Shown piece after piece: positions 40,201 through 48,800 of a stretch of 64,000 nt of DNA. The number at the start of each line of letters is the position of its first letter. The stretch's first letter is position 1. Position numbers and translations under genes: made by a program. The notes below the pieces were generated by a model that had not been told where the DNA came from, made no database searches, and worked only from the letters and a program-made list of their open reading frames with translations. Origin of the DNA: Paragonimus westermani (lineage: Eukaryota; Platyhelminthes; Trematoda; Plagiorchiida; Troglotrematidae); contig QNGE01000866.1 of assembly GCA_008508345.1 (NCBI GenBank), forward strand, positions 127,046 to 191,045, written 5' to 3'.

Positions 40201-42821
40201 AGGTTACGTATACAGCACGATTTTAATTGTTTTATCGTGTTGAAAAAACGCACGCTGTGTGCTGGCTGGTTATGTGCATGTCCTTATCAGGTCACAATTT
40301 ACATGTGAACATCATTGGAGTCGTTGGTTTTTTGTTCATCTGGAACACAGTTGAGTTAACAGTCGCTGGCTGAATTAGTAGTACCTCTGTGCATAGCCAG
40401 ACAGACTGTCTACTACGATTTTGATGTGACAAAAATATTCCTTTTCACGAGAGCGTCGCACTCTTTTTATACATTACCAGTTCAGTCAGACTGGTTTTCT
40501 TGGAACCAAGCTTTACTTTAAAAAAGACTTGAGAGAAAAGTCTGTGAATATCGTGCTGAAATGGAGTTCACTGGTGATTTTCAAACCGTTCGAAATTCTT
40601 CATCTACGGGTGATTTGACTAGTTTCATCTAGGCCTAGGGCATCCAAACTGTTCCAGGTTATCGCAAGGTTATCGCCATCTTCACTCGACGCGTATTGTA
40701 TGGATATCAACATCAAAACACCGAAGTCGACGCATTTGACTGGAATAAATGTTAGACTACATTTCTGTCCAAAGGTAAAGCAATAGTTGAGCTTGGAGTA
40801 ACAATATCAGCTTATCAACGGCAATCTGAAAGTCACTTAGAGGAAACCAAAGATCCCCGCAGTTGAAAGTTCGAACAGCCCATCCGACGATCCATTGGCA
40901 CTTAATTACTTATTACCGTTCCTCTTTCTTCACACGGGTCTTCAGGGAGAGACACCATCCACTGTGGGAAACACCGGTGTAAGTTAAGAAGAGGTAATAG
41001 TGGTATGAATGTTCGAATAGGTGTCAGCGTTATCAGACAGTATCATACCGTAGGTGCAACACGATTAGGAACAAGGCTTTGTTAGAGGCGGAAGTGTCAC
41101 ATATTTGCTGTTCAGTTACACCTAAAAAAGGACGTCACTACTGGTTTCACTGACCATATCTTTAAACAGTGCTAGACTTAACTAATTCCGCCACGATGAA
41201 ACATTCTTTATGAGCAAAATGCACAACAGTCGTATTTATTTTATTTTCGGTCATTTCCAGACGTCTGCAATGCAACGGTACCGAAAGAATCTTCCTCTTC
41301 AAAATTCCTGAGTCCTAACGAAGGAGCACTTAGCATTCCACCGTTACCACCGCCATCGACGGTTTCATTGCCAACCTTAAGTCTGTCCACCTCTCAGAAC
41401 ATAAATTTAATAAATAATGCTTCTAATATCATCAGTACTTCAAACTCTTCGTCAATAGGTGTCGTACTAACAAATGTGAGTCCATCTACTTTGCATGAAA
41501 ATCCCACCAATATGACTGTATCCAGTGCCCTGGTTCCACCTCGACATGACGCCCAAGGTACGCCCACAGCTCGGGAGTCTAGTATTTCCACGTTAGTTAC
41601 ATCAGCGTCTGGATCCAGCTTATCAACATTATGTCGTTTCAGTCTGCAGAATACCCCAGGAGTTGGGTCATCTACCAGCTCACTTGAAACAAACAGCCCT
41701 GGGGGAGCTGACTTGTCCGCCAACACCAACGGAAGCGTCAAATCTTCGAAGTCATGTGCCATCATTTGTACTCAGCCTGGGTCATTAGTTGCACTGTCCA
41801 ATCTCGGTTCATTTACACACGTGATTTACCCGCCTCCTTTCGTTCCGAACTTGGCTCAGTGTGCTACCTATCCTGTACCTTCAGCATTGGGCAACAGTGC
41901 AGCGCAATTAACTAGCTCTCACTTAAAACAATCCAATGAGCAGCACTTAGCCACCATCTCAGCCGCAACTTTCGCCCCGTGCCCAGGTAGTTGGTTGAGT
42001 TATCCCTAGTTTGTTTTGTTCATAATCGTCGTTGACTGACAGTTAAAACAAGCGATCATTCTGAATTGTCTTCTGTACTGTTCCTCTCATTTTCAGCATT
42101 TCCCGCGAATTATGCTCTGACAGTGGGCTCGGGTATCCTACCCTCAGGAGCTGCATTTCTACCGATGACACTTCCACCATTCGGACAAACAAACAACCAT
42201 TCTTTAGGACTATTGCAAACGCAGACGAATAATTTGCCAATGTCAGGAACTCCTAACCAGGCCTGTGCGCAAACTAATGTCGGCCTAAACTCCTCAGCGG
42301 ACTGCACAGGGGCCCTAAATTTGAATGGATTTGAATACATGCCTCCCTTCATGTCCAGTTCAATTGGGGCGGCTGGTCTTATTGCTCCCTACTCAAATCT
42401 ACCGACTTATCTCATTGACACAAACGGGATGCCCAACGCAAACACTGCAGCAATGATGCTCGGTTCTAGTGGAAGTTTGACTGGTCTACATTCGGTTGTC
42501 AATATGCCACAAGCAACCGTTAGCTGTTCCGGCGATTTGACTTCCAACACTGCCATGGGACAGGCAGCCACACTGTCTTCAGCACACGTACCACAAACGG
42601 GTCTGTACAATCTGGGCCTTCAAGCCCCAACTTTTCAGACGCCCCCGTCACAGCTTGCCACAGCATCCAACACTCCGAACTCCTTGTTAGGAGTTTTAAT
42701 GCAGCAGCCACAGCTCTCTCAACAAGTTACATCGACTCAGTCGTTCGTCAACTCGAGCGCTTCTCTCCAAGGGCCACAAACCCTTGCCATTCAGACACCG
42801 CAAACATGCTTATCAGTTTGA
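11934..42821 (+). CDS. A1CF/RBM46-like: A1CF/RBM46/RBM47-family RNA-binding protein, nine-exon model
   Basis: Proposed CDS: 11934-12761, 24203-24386, 24594-24936, 29055-29130, 31959-32000, 32283-32396, 38408-38537, 41261-41986, 42097-42821. It totals 3168 nt, divisible by three, and encodes 1055 residues. Order: N-terminal region, RRM1 (about 104-178), RRM2 (184-264), RRM3 (277-357), linker, DND1/A1CF-type dsRBD (about 484-577), then a low-complexity tail to 1055. Family members bind mRNA and act in RNA editing, stability or germ-cell translation control; A1CF is the APOBEC1 cofactor and RBM46 is germline. The role here is unknown, and APOBEC1 is a vertebrate enzyme, so editing is unlikely. 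Three RRMs with this sequence plus the dsRBD fit A1CF/RBM46 best; vertebrate paralogue names may not apply. The length is nearly double that of human A1CF (about 590). An in-frame TGA 18 bp before the ATG supports the start. Exon 4 is the weakest link. Confidence 0.85.
12762..17970. other. Intron 1, left part
   Basis: The intron runs from 12762 (GTGGGT) to 24202 (CAG), because residues 276 and 277 are contiguous in the family alignment (..MSK|VKIL..). This part has an ATC microsatellite, an unresolved base at 17023 and only short frames (longest 136 codons at 13427-13837, no recognised domain). I see no further exon. Confidence 0.7.
16687..16734. repeat. (ATC)n microsatellite, interrupted
   Basis: Trinucleotide ATC/CAT run with two or three ATA interruptions, within intron 1 of the RRM gene. 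Confidence 0.95.
17971..18240 (-). repeat. 3' LTR of the Bel/Pao element
   Basis: Direct repeat of 22880-23129. Shared stretches include 18027-18046 with 22933-22952, the block ACATTTGGGTTGGCAATCCC, and CTTCCTTGAAACGTGGCGTAA. Both copies begin TGAGAT and end with CA after a GACGCC/AACGCC motif, giving TG...CA termini. The exact edges are inferred from where similarity fades. Five-base flanks (TTCGA left of this copy, TAAGA right of the other) match at only three positions, so no clean target-site duplication survives. Confidence 0.82.
18404..18830 (-). pseudogene. Bel/Pao integrase core remnant
   Basis: From about 18823 downwards the minus strand encodes the Pao integrase core: a block around GVPYFDP (family GVDYFGP, with the first catalytic Asp replaced by Pro), then [15 protein letters not shown], and [14 protein letters not shown] (family RAVHIE..HSLDTDS). 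Two in-frame stops lie between the last two blocks. The enzyme would insert the cDNA; this copy cannot. Confidence 0.85.
19012..19200 (-). pseudogene. Bel/Pao integrase N-terminal region remnant
   Basis: The frame contains [17 protein letters not shown] followed by a block ending HFVTNLI, the 'L..L.P.L...G.LRVGGRL' to 'KHHVT.LI' segment that precedes the integrase HHCC finger in Bel/Pao polyproteins. It sits between the RNase H and integrase core remnants, in the expected order. Confidence 0.82.
19520..19760 (-). pseudogene. Bel/Pao RNase H remnant
   Basis: The minus-strand peptide contains a segment equivalent to the Pao RNase H block 'Y.(R)N...RF..FV.NR...I...' (here [20 protein letters not shown]) followed by EWR, matching 'QWR' before the family's 'NPAD' motif. 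Further upstream, parts of the 'LELTAA..A.K' block can be followed in another frame. The domain is broken by at least two frameshifts. Confidence 0.75.
19857..20114 (-). pseudogene. Bel/Pao RT-RNase H junction remnant
   Basis: The frame opens with the diagnostic block VVSVYDP and a run matching 'F..PAKILLQ.LC', then a block matching 'LGWDE.IP' and 'RWW.W', the hinge after the Bel/Pao RT palm. The plus-strand open frame 19910-20299 over the same bases is an antisense shadow. Confidence 0.83.
20319..20880 (-). pseudogene. Bel/Pao reverse-transcriptase remnant
   Basis: From 20880 downwards the family blocks appear in order: a WWYVLHR segment (family 'WYLPHHPV'), the 'LLQGPDLTN.L.GVL.RFR' segment (here [19 protein letters not shown]), and, after a frame change, the 'M.VHLFGA.SSPSCAN.AL..TA' segment (here [22 protein letters not shown]). 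The catalytic YVDD is replaced by VIDE (20409-20420). It is a dead RT. Confidence 0.85.
20887..21075 (-). pseudogene. Bel/Pao RT N-terminal linker remnant
   Basis: Contains [10 protein letters not shown], a variable stretch, then [14 protein letters not shown], corresponding to the family block 'LPWK......N...A..RL.SL...L..NP.L...Y...I.DY...GH' that lies directly upstream of the RT palm. The following bases continue the block ([10 protein letters not shown]) into the RT remnant after a stop. Confidence 0.83.
21735..21838 (-). pseudogene. Bel/Pao zinc-knuckle remnant
   Basis: The minus-strand translation includes '[18 protein letters not shown]', matching the last Cys/His cluster of Bel/Pao nucleocapsid (C..C.GRHH.LLH). 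The upstream cysteines are partly lost. It lies between the gag and RT remnants as expected; the intervening protease region is too decayed to identify. Confidence 0.7.
22044..22241 (-). pseudogene. Bel/Pao gag-like (DUF1759-type) remnant
   Basis: The frame contains [15 protein letters not shown] and [15 protein letters not shown], corresponding to the gag block 'LP..L...W...A......R.P.F.DL..FV....' that ends the DUF1759-type region of Bel/Pao. Weaker gag-like sequence can be traced in other frames to about 22400. Confidence 0.75.
22880..23129 (-). repeat. 5' LTR of the Bel/Pao element
   Basis: Direct repeat of 17971-18240, lacking about 20-30 bp found in that copy. On the minus strand it starts TGAACAGGCG and ends ATCTCA. 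Just inside it (minus strand, about 22874-22858) a TAGGTCACGCCGGAT segment could be a degraded tRNA primer-binding site, but this is speculative. Confidence 0.8.
23130..24202. other. Intron 1, right part
   Basis: From the Bel/Pao right edge to the acceptor before exon 2 (TTCACAG at 24196-24202). Short frames only, nothing recognised. Confidence 0.65.
24203..24386 (+). CDS. Exon 2: most of RRM3
   Basis: Encodes residues 277-337, entering in phase 0 directly from exon 1. It starts [16 protein letters not shown], the family-diagnostic RRM3 start (human A1CF: VKILYVRNLMLSTSEE), and carries RNP1 DYAFIHF at 317-323. The true exon begins GTT after CAG, so translation from an internal start would be wrong. 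It ends AACG|GTGAGT, a consensus donor, in phase 1. Confidence 0.95.
24594..24936 (+). CDS. Exon 3: end of RRM3 and start of linker
   Basis: Entering in phase 1 after TTTTTCTTAG, the first codon completes Asp338 and gives [19 protein letters not shown], the end of RRM3 with the conserved AKPVDK motif. The following 90 or so residues are Ala/Pro/Leu/Gln-rich and unlike the Tyr/Gly-rich linker of vertebrate A1CF. The exon ends CCTAG|GTAAGT (consensus donor) in phase 2. The 207-bp intron between exons 2 and 3 is unusually short for this gene. Confidence 0.93.
26832..26870. repeat. SINE tail fragment
   Basis: The sequence CCTCTTTTCGAAAA followed by a degraded ACTCACGTTTTGCT resembles the tail of the SINE at 5592-6003 (CCTCTTTCGAAAAG...ACTCGAGTTTCGCT) in the same minus-strand orientation. 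It is short and could be chance. Confidence 0.4.
26945..27085 (+). mobile_element. Diverged SINE copy
   Basis: The segment GTGGCAAGGATATGC (from 27001) and the following 60 bases to CTTTTCGAAAAG match the reverse complement of about 5640-5712 in the full SINE, and the preceding CCGGTTTTCAGCTTCC is a mutated B-box region. It lies in the sense orientation of the host gene. The head is degraded and no target-site duplication was found. Confidence 0.7.
27862..28205. repeat. Two tandem units of a GC-rich dispersed repeat, period about 173 bp
   Basis: The motif GTTGGTCCGAT recurs at 27886 and 28059, and the downstream sequence can be aligned through GAGTGTTG.AATA..C.C.CC. The segment is GC-richer than its surroundings, which explains the long minus-strand open frame (27829-28206) of Arg-rich low-complexity peptide; I do not regard that frame as a gene. 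Related single units lie at 60670-60762 and 62527-62655. Confidence 0.75.
29055..29130 (+). CDS. Exon 4 (tentative): linker before the dsRBD
   Basis: Exon 3 leaves phase 2 and exon 5 needs phase 0, so at least one exon of length 1 modulo 3 must lie between them. This 76-nt segment meets that need: acceptor TTTCATGCAG, an open frame of 25 codons, then AAG|GTTTGA, a weak but usable donor. It encodes residues 452-477, with no recognised motif. Against it: the donor is poor and an alternative frame is also open. The 16-nt segment at 25667-25682 has a better donor and the same phase. Confidence 0.38.
29131..31958. other. Intron 4 (under the model), no recognised feature
   Basis: Ends with a good polypyrimidine tract and TCATCTAG before exon 5. 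Contains short frames on both strands with no recognised domain, and near 29735-29770 a weak tRNA-like A box without a clear B box. Confidence 0.55.
31959..32000 (+). CDS. Exon 5: first part of the dsRBD
   Basis: A 42-nt exon, phase 0 at both ends: acceptor TTTCATCTAG, donor GAG|GTTCGT. It encodes [14 protein letters not shown], whose NPLSYFE matches the start of dsRBD helix 1 ('NP...LLEE' type), and it reads straight into exon 6. Too short for an open-frame scan. The donor is not ideal, which lowers confidence a little. Confidence 0.7.
32283..32396 (+). CDS. Exon 6: dsRBD helix 1 and first strands
   Basis: A 114-nt exon, phase 0 at both ends: TTGCCATTACAG before it, CAG|GTGAGC after it. It encodes [20 protein letters not shown] and continues to FQLYIGQ. 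The family segment is ILEEICQKNNWGQPVYQL...QLFLYK in human A1CF: the WG, the P in the turn and the strand pattern agree. This identifies a DND1/A1CF-type dsRBD. It begins without an ATG and is hidden from a plain open-frame scan. Confidence 0.88.
36831..37058 (+). other. Unexplained acidic open frame within intron 6
   Basis: A 75-codon plus-strand frame without ATG, bounded by TAA at 36828 and TGA at 37056. It reads as a coherent acidic peptide (blocks [21 protein letters not shown] and [10 protein letters not shown]). The composition resembles the acidic N-terminus of some transposases or a cassette exon, but I recognise no family. No clear acceptor and donor pair frames it, so it may be chance. 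Confidence 0.25.
37198..37235. repeat. (TA)n microsatellite
   Basis: About 19 perfect TA repeats in intron 6. Confidence 0.95.
38408..38537 (+). CDS. Exon 7: last strands and helix 2 of the dsRBD
   Basis: A 130-nt exon: acceptor TGTCCTTCAG, donor GACG|GTAAGC, phase 0 in and phase 1 out. It encodes [20 protein letters not shown] followed by [14 protein letters not shown], matching the final dsRBD strands and helix 2 of A1CF (ITIPAL...DEAKTYAAEYTLQTL). Its phase-1 end fits exon 8 exactly. An open frame spans it from upstream, but the part before 38408 is intron. Confidence 0.9.
38538..41260. other. Intron 7
   Basis: From the GTAAGC donor to TTTCCAG at 41260. Contains a GTT-rich microsatellite and short frames, no recognised coding sequence. 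Confidence 0.7.
39148..39177. repeat. (GTT)n-rich microsatellite, imperfect
   Basis: Short interrupted GTT/TTG run with GAT and GTC variants, in intron 7. Confidence 0.85.
41261..41986 (+). CDS. Exon 8: low-complexity tail, first half
   Basis: Begins after TTTCCAG; the split codon with exon 7 gives Asp573, then [13 protein letters not shown]. The frame has a stop in the alternative phase, so the phase is fixed. It encodes residues 574-814, rich in Ser, Thr, Asn, Pro and Leu, without recognised domain and likely disordered. It ends CCCAG|GTAGTT in phase 1. The donor is moderate, but reading on meets a stop within seven codons and the next exon fits in phase. Confidence 0.88.
41987..42096. other. 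Intron 8, short
   Basis: A 110-bp intron with GTAGTT donor and CTCATTTTCAG acceptor. Both flanking exons stay open in one frame only if it is removed. Confidence 0.82.
42097..42821 (+). CDS. Exon 9: low-complexity tail and stop
   Basis: Encodes residues 816-1055 (Ala815 is split) ending TCLSV and TGA at 42819-42821. The composition is Ser/Thr/Asn/Gln/Gly/Ala-rich with several QTP, QTG and SLQGPQ-like segments. It has no counterpart in the vertebrate family members I know. Long Q/N/S/T-rich tails occur in RNA-granule proteins, so a role in condensate formation is a reasonable guess but untested. I saw no AATAAA within about 1.5 kb downstream. Confidence 0.88.
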
Positions 42822-45800
42822 GCGCCTGTCTAACCACTTCAAATTCTCTTTACTTCAGTCCCACTGTGCGAGCAACAAGATAAGCTGATGGTGAGAATAT
42901 TTTATTGTTTAATTGCTTCCAAGGCTGGTCACTGACAATCACTGGGTGAATTCAGTTTTCACCCCAACTGTGTCACCCATCTCCATGCAACAAAAATGAA
43001 ACTACCCAGTTTCTTTCAAAGTTTTTGTCTCTGATATTTTGCTTTACATTCTGGTTGACCGAACATTTTTCTTTTAAAACTTTTTATTTACTAACAATAC
43101 TTACCTTCTCACACAATCCACTTTTGGCTGCACACTACTTTACTTGCAAAATTATCCTACGCGTGTAACGTTGTGAAACAACCTGGTCACTTTGAGTACT
43201 CTGTTGGTCTCATTCGTGATGGAAAATTGCTGCCTTTTTGAATCATCCACATGCGCCTCTACATCTAGTCATGGTCACTTAAGTAGCACATCTGAATCAC
43301 ACGCGTCCATTTTCTTTACTAACTTCGTTTCTAGTCGTCTACCTAACCACTTCGACCCGGTTCATTTAAATTAACCTATTCCACAATGCTCATACGTATG
43401 CCACCATCATCCCAAACGATAAATACTATTTTATCAAATGCGGACAAAATCCTGTGCAAAACTTATTGTTACAAAGTTATTTGAGTCAAACTTCTACGTT
43501 TTGTCATCAAACTGTACTTGTCTTCTCGGACCCCCTGTCCGTTCGGTTTAAACCCCGTGACATTTACTCGACCACATAATTATGCAAAGAGCTGATGTTA
43601 AACTCTGAGTGACATTTTATTGTAAAGAGTGTGAGTTTGTTTCCCTTTCTTGATGTGAACAAAGGCATATACCAGTGGACCGGTTACTGACACTCATCCT
43701 GCCTGTACTTTTTCCATCTTGCCCATATGTGGTTTGCACTGGTGTGTTTATTACCCCTGATCGCTGTGTAATGTTTCCGATTTGTGAAATGAAAGACATC
43801 CCATCGGAGTTTCTATGCGACCAATGGGATTTGTCATGTCAACCCCAATTTTGAACTATCTACTAATCTCTTTGTTTGCTTGTGAGAATTTTCGCGTAAT
43901 GGACGATTTCTAATCTGTACTTCAGTCAAGTGCTCACTAAATCAGTTGTTCTTCATAGACGTTTTGTTCCAATCTACTTTCCATATGTTTTAGAGTTGGT
44001 GACAAGAGAAGTGGAAAGTCATTGGTAGCTTTCAGTTTTTGTTCAACTCCGTAGGAATGCGTAGGAATACGTTGGTTATCGAACCAACAGCCCGGTTCTG
44101 AAGTATAATAATGGTGATTGTTGATGGTCAGATGTTGAGGTGCGGCCGTCGATTAAGTTTTGATCATCTGTGTGTTGGATGCTAATTTACTTGGTAGTGA
44201 ACTTGTGTATGTATCACCACTGAATGTTTCTCACAATTCCTGAACCTATCCAGTTATCGATATGAATTAAGTTTTGGAGATGAGAACGTCAGCATTTCGT
44301 TTGCTTTTTGACGAAAACGTAGTTGCACACTTCGTGGAGGAACAAATTGCGCCACAATTCTGCTGGTGATAGTCGCGTAGGTTTAGAAGGTAAATAATTT
44401 CAAACAGCACGGCGAAAGCATAGGTCGAAGCTGTATATGTTCTTGTATCATTGTGGTGGCGGTCATGTTATCTGCTTGCGCGAACACAACATAGCATTTG
44501 TTACTTTCTGGTAACAGTTGGTTGCGCAGGCCGTCGCATGTGGCCGTTCAACACTGTGTACAGCAAAACAAGGCTTGTGTCCGATTTCGTGTCGTGTCAG
44601 AGAAGAGTGATTCCTTTCAAGGACGTCAAAATCAGAACTGTTCATTACGTTGCCATTGCACGGCTTAGGTCTATACTCACATATGTATTGATTAAGCTGA
44701 GTTTATTTGGGAGATCTTTTTGCCTGAAAGCTTGGTATGCACAGGTGTACTGAGTGGCATGTAGTTTCATATTCGATTACGGGATTTTTACGGCGCACAC
44801 ACGCACACAAACATCGCCTGATTAGGAATATCTTATTAGCCTGTGGATAAAAGCGCCATTCACAATACCGCATTGGTTTCAGATGAATATGATAGGAACT
44901 CTACCAAACCATACTCACGTCCCACGCTCAATATTAGTAGTATTAACACAGTACATAGCCCACATAATAGACCGATTAACGATTTACGAACATGAAACAA
45001 GCGCATTTCGTAGAGTGAATGAGTAAACGAACGGAAACACTTAGAACACAGTTTGTACTAACAAAAGCGTGAGGAATTTTGTCAACTCTACCCTTAAGAA
45101 GATTTTCGCAATTTTATTGTTCACTGATAATTGATGGCGGATTTCGGTTGATATGGGTTCATGTAAGTTGTCATAGGTTTTCGGTTTTGCCTCCTCATTT
45201 CAGAAAAATTGCACACTGTTAGATATTAACGGATATTTGATTCATCGACTAAATTAGCAGTATTGTTGTAATGATACAACATTATTTTGTACTTACGATT
45301 ACAACAAACGAAATGGAGTAGCCAGTCAGTCTACTGTCTGACCATGTAAAACAAACAAACTGATTTGTATTTCCTGTAAGATGTAGTTACTATAGATCGT
45401 TCAGTGTCTTATAGTTGACGGTTCAACCCTTGAGTTTCCGGCAGGTTGCACTCAGGACTAATAACAAGTTTAGGTTCAACCTTTGTGCTATCGAATGGCT
45501 TCAAACTTTAACAAACCCGTTCGCCAAAAATGTAGCAAAGTTCGTCAACATGTATGGTAAAACCTGTGTTCTGTTCAAACGAAATATATTTTTTGTTGTT
45601 GATGGTTGTTGTCCAAAGGTCTGGTTCGATTTATAATGATCTCATCAAACGAGATGCGAGACGTGTTCGGTAAGAAGTTGATGAAATCTTAAAACGAACA
45701 CTTCATTGTTAAAAAAAAAAGTATCAGAGACAATTTCGTTCCACAGTGCGTTATGAGGATCTGTATTAATCGAAAGTAAAAAAAAATTAGTTAGAGGAAA

Positions 45801-48800
45801 CTGATGTTCACATTTGTACGCTTGAACCGTTGGTTAGCATCTTCATACACTATACTTCTCGATAAGAAACGGGGTTAGAATTATTTACTTTTTTTCTCCA
45901 ATATACCTTACACAAGGTAAATCGAGTTCCACTCTCGTAGTCAGGTGAAAGAAGTTGTCAAAAATTCGTCATTCTGCTAATTCATATACCTAAAACCAGA
46001 CTGTGTCTGCACCTCCTTGCTTAAAGTTCACATTTCTCTATTTTCTCTCCATACGTTCTGGCCAAGTAACGAAATCTTCATGAGGTCGGATAATCGGTTA
46101 CAAGGAGTGTACTCATATTCGACAGGCGTATGTGTTTTTTCAAATATCATTCAGGATGGCTTGAGTACATTTGAAAGCAAAAAATAACAGCGATTCTAAA
46201 GGTTACTCTAACGTATGGTAAGCATTCCAAAAAGATGGTTAGGAAAACCACAGAAGAATATGGTGCAATAGTCGGTGGAGTCTGGAGGGCCGCACATATA
46301 GCTAGCTCGCTCCCTTCGATTGAGCGATGTTAACAAACCGCTACAGTTAACTGTACCGATAGAAATGGTATGCCGACAACTGCAACCAGTGTTCAGAACA
46401 ATCGTCAGATGGGCCAGGTTACTCAGATCGGCTCCGTCAGATACTAACGTGGTCGAGAGCTCGGACACATGGTACATGAGCCGATGATTCAGGCGCAGTT
46501 GAAACACTGGTGGTGGAGTAGGTGGATGTCTGAAATCACACAGGCTATGCCGAACTGGTTACTGATTCGACAGTCTGCAACAAATTTTAGCCGAATCACA
46601 CGTGAGCTTCCACAAAGTCACGACAGCGCATACCAGTTAAACTTTCTAAGCTGACTGTTGTATAATGAATAAACATAAAATCAAGCCTCGTTTGTTTAAG
46701 TACGCTGAAATATAGTTTTAGGCAATCGTTCAAGTGTTTATAAGAAACGAATATAAACAAGGCATGCTGCTCATGGTTGTAGGTGCGATCAAACTAAAGA
46801 AAATTGAACACCGTTACATTAATGTTAACTGCAATTTCTGAAAACGCTGTGTGGATAACACGTTTTGTCCGTTTCCAACTAGCCATATCAGCCGAATGGG
46901 CTCACGCGCGTTCCAAAGTAAAACTCACAGGTGGAGTGAAAAATCATTTCCAGTGTAATGTTTTCGTCAGCTGGATGGGTGAATTTAAAATTCAGTCCAT
47001 GAGGAAGTATTTTGGCTGGACTACATACAAATGCACAATTTACTTCTTCAGAATTAGGTAAAAAAAACCTAACGCTGCTTGGTTACCAAAACAAATGATG
47101 CACTCACTAGACATTGCCTAGGACGAATTATGTCATATTTGAAAAACGCAGTAGAAATGTACATCCAGAAAGGTTCCTGATTGAAACTATTGAATCTTTT
47201 GGACAGCGCAGAAAGTGCCTTTACTCTAACAGTTCTATGAGGATGGGTTGGTAGCCAGGCGTTCAACTAGAAACTTTCATACGGAGTTAAGCGTGTCACG
47301 CCATCATAAAAGTTGTCATGTTACCCGCTTTAACGGCAGTTTGCTTAGGTCTTCTTTGTCTTTCTGTTATAGTCAGTTTTTTTCACCCAAGTTGTGTTGG
47401 TGAAACCACAAACAGAATATGGAAACTAAACCATGAACACACCTTGAAACCATTTCACAGTGGTCTTATGGCACCCATTTAATGAGTAATCGATTCCCGT
47501 ATGAATGACCCTGATCACTGAATAAAAGTAAAATTTATTCGGGTAAATTGATCATTACTCATAATAGAACGTGATCGAACCTTCAGCTGCAGTAGTTCGT
47601 TTGTTTGACGTAATATACGTAGCAAATGAATCAAGCAACTTTCTCATAGAAATGTGGAACTGAGTTCAGTTCCCGATCGGCGTAAAGAACGACCCTACTG
47701 GTGGACCCTAAGAAAAACGAAATTGAAGTCCCCTGATTCAATGGAGGAGAGGCTGGTTGCAAAGTCTGTGTGAATTCGAAAATCGTTATCAGATTTTGTT
47801 TCTGTTCAAGTCACACTAACCAAATTTTCGGCCTATTCATCAGTAGAACTAAACCACACTTTCCGAATCACTCGTAAGATTAATCAGGTCCGTGTCAGCT
47901 GGATAAGAATACGATTGTTACCGATAGGTATGGTAGGCTTCTTTAGACTTTGCAATCTTGTCTGAATGTTCAGAAACAGTGCGTGCGAATTCTTCACCTC
48001 CCTGGAGTATCCGCCCAAAATTGTGGGGTAGCATGAATCACTGGACGCTCCCATCCATGGCTAGCAGATTGCGTCACTCATGCATATATGATCACTACCA
48101 CTCCTTAAGCAGGTTGCGGTCTGTCCAATCCTGCAAGACATTTGCCGGTCTCGACTTTTTTATATTTATATATTAGTAGGTTATGTTTGAAGTAGTCGTA
48201 GAAGCTTAAAGTAAGTGAACTTGAACGTTTTCAGCGAAGTTAAATCAGTATCAAAGTAACAGCTATGATTAGCACTAAAAGCTTTTTTAACACTTAAAAT
48301 CCCGCTGCTACTACTGTCCGCAATCCGATATCCGTGTTCCAATTTGATCACTGTGATTCAGTCTTTACTGCGTGTGTCCACAGACTACACCAACACAATG
48401 AATATTGATCTCAACATCACTGTGCACCTATTGTACGGGGATGTGACTGAAACCTAAGAGGCATGCTAAAACCAAGGACCAGATGGTGAGTAGGCGAGCA
48501 TATCACATGGGTTGTAAAGAGAAAGAGTTGTGCATGAAACAGATAGTTAGACAGCTCCAGAACCTTTATTGGGGTGATTCAGTAAACGTCGTTAACATCC
48601 GGACCACGGTGCAGGAACACTGTTAAGTGACCAATCAGGATCTCTGATGCAGTGAGCCGATTGTGCTGACAAATGTTGTAACTATGTACTCAACTTCTAT
48701 CGGACCATACCCTTCGATCGGAGGGCCAATCATTTTCATCATAACTCACTTCGCCATAACATTGCTTACTGTATATATACTGCTCTGAAGCACCAAATAC

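Noticed and set aside
41394..41765. 123-codon minus-strand ORF
   Set aside because: Antisense shadow of exon 8, which is in phase with neighbouring exons on the plus strand.
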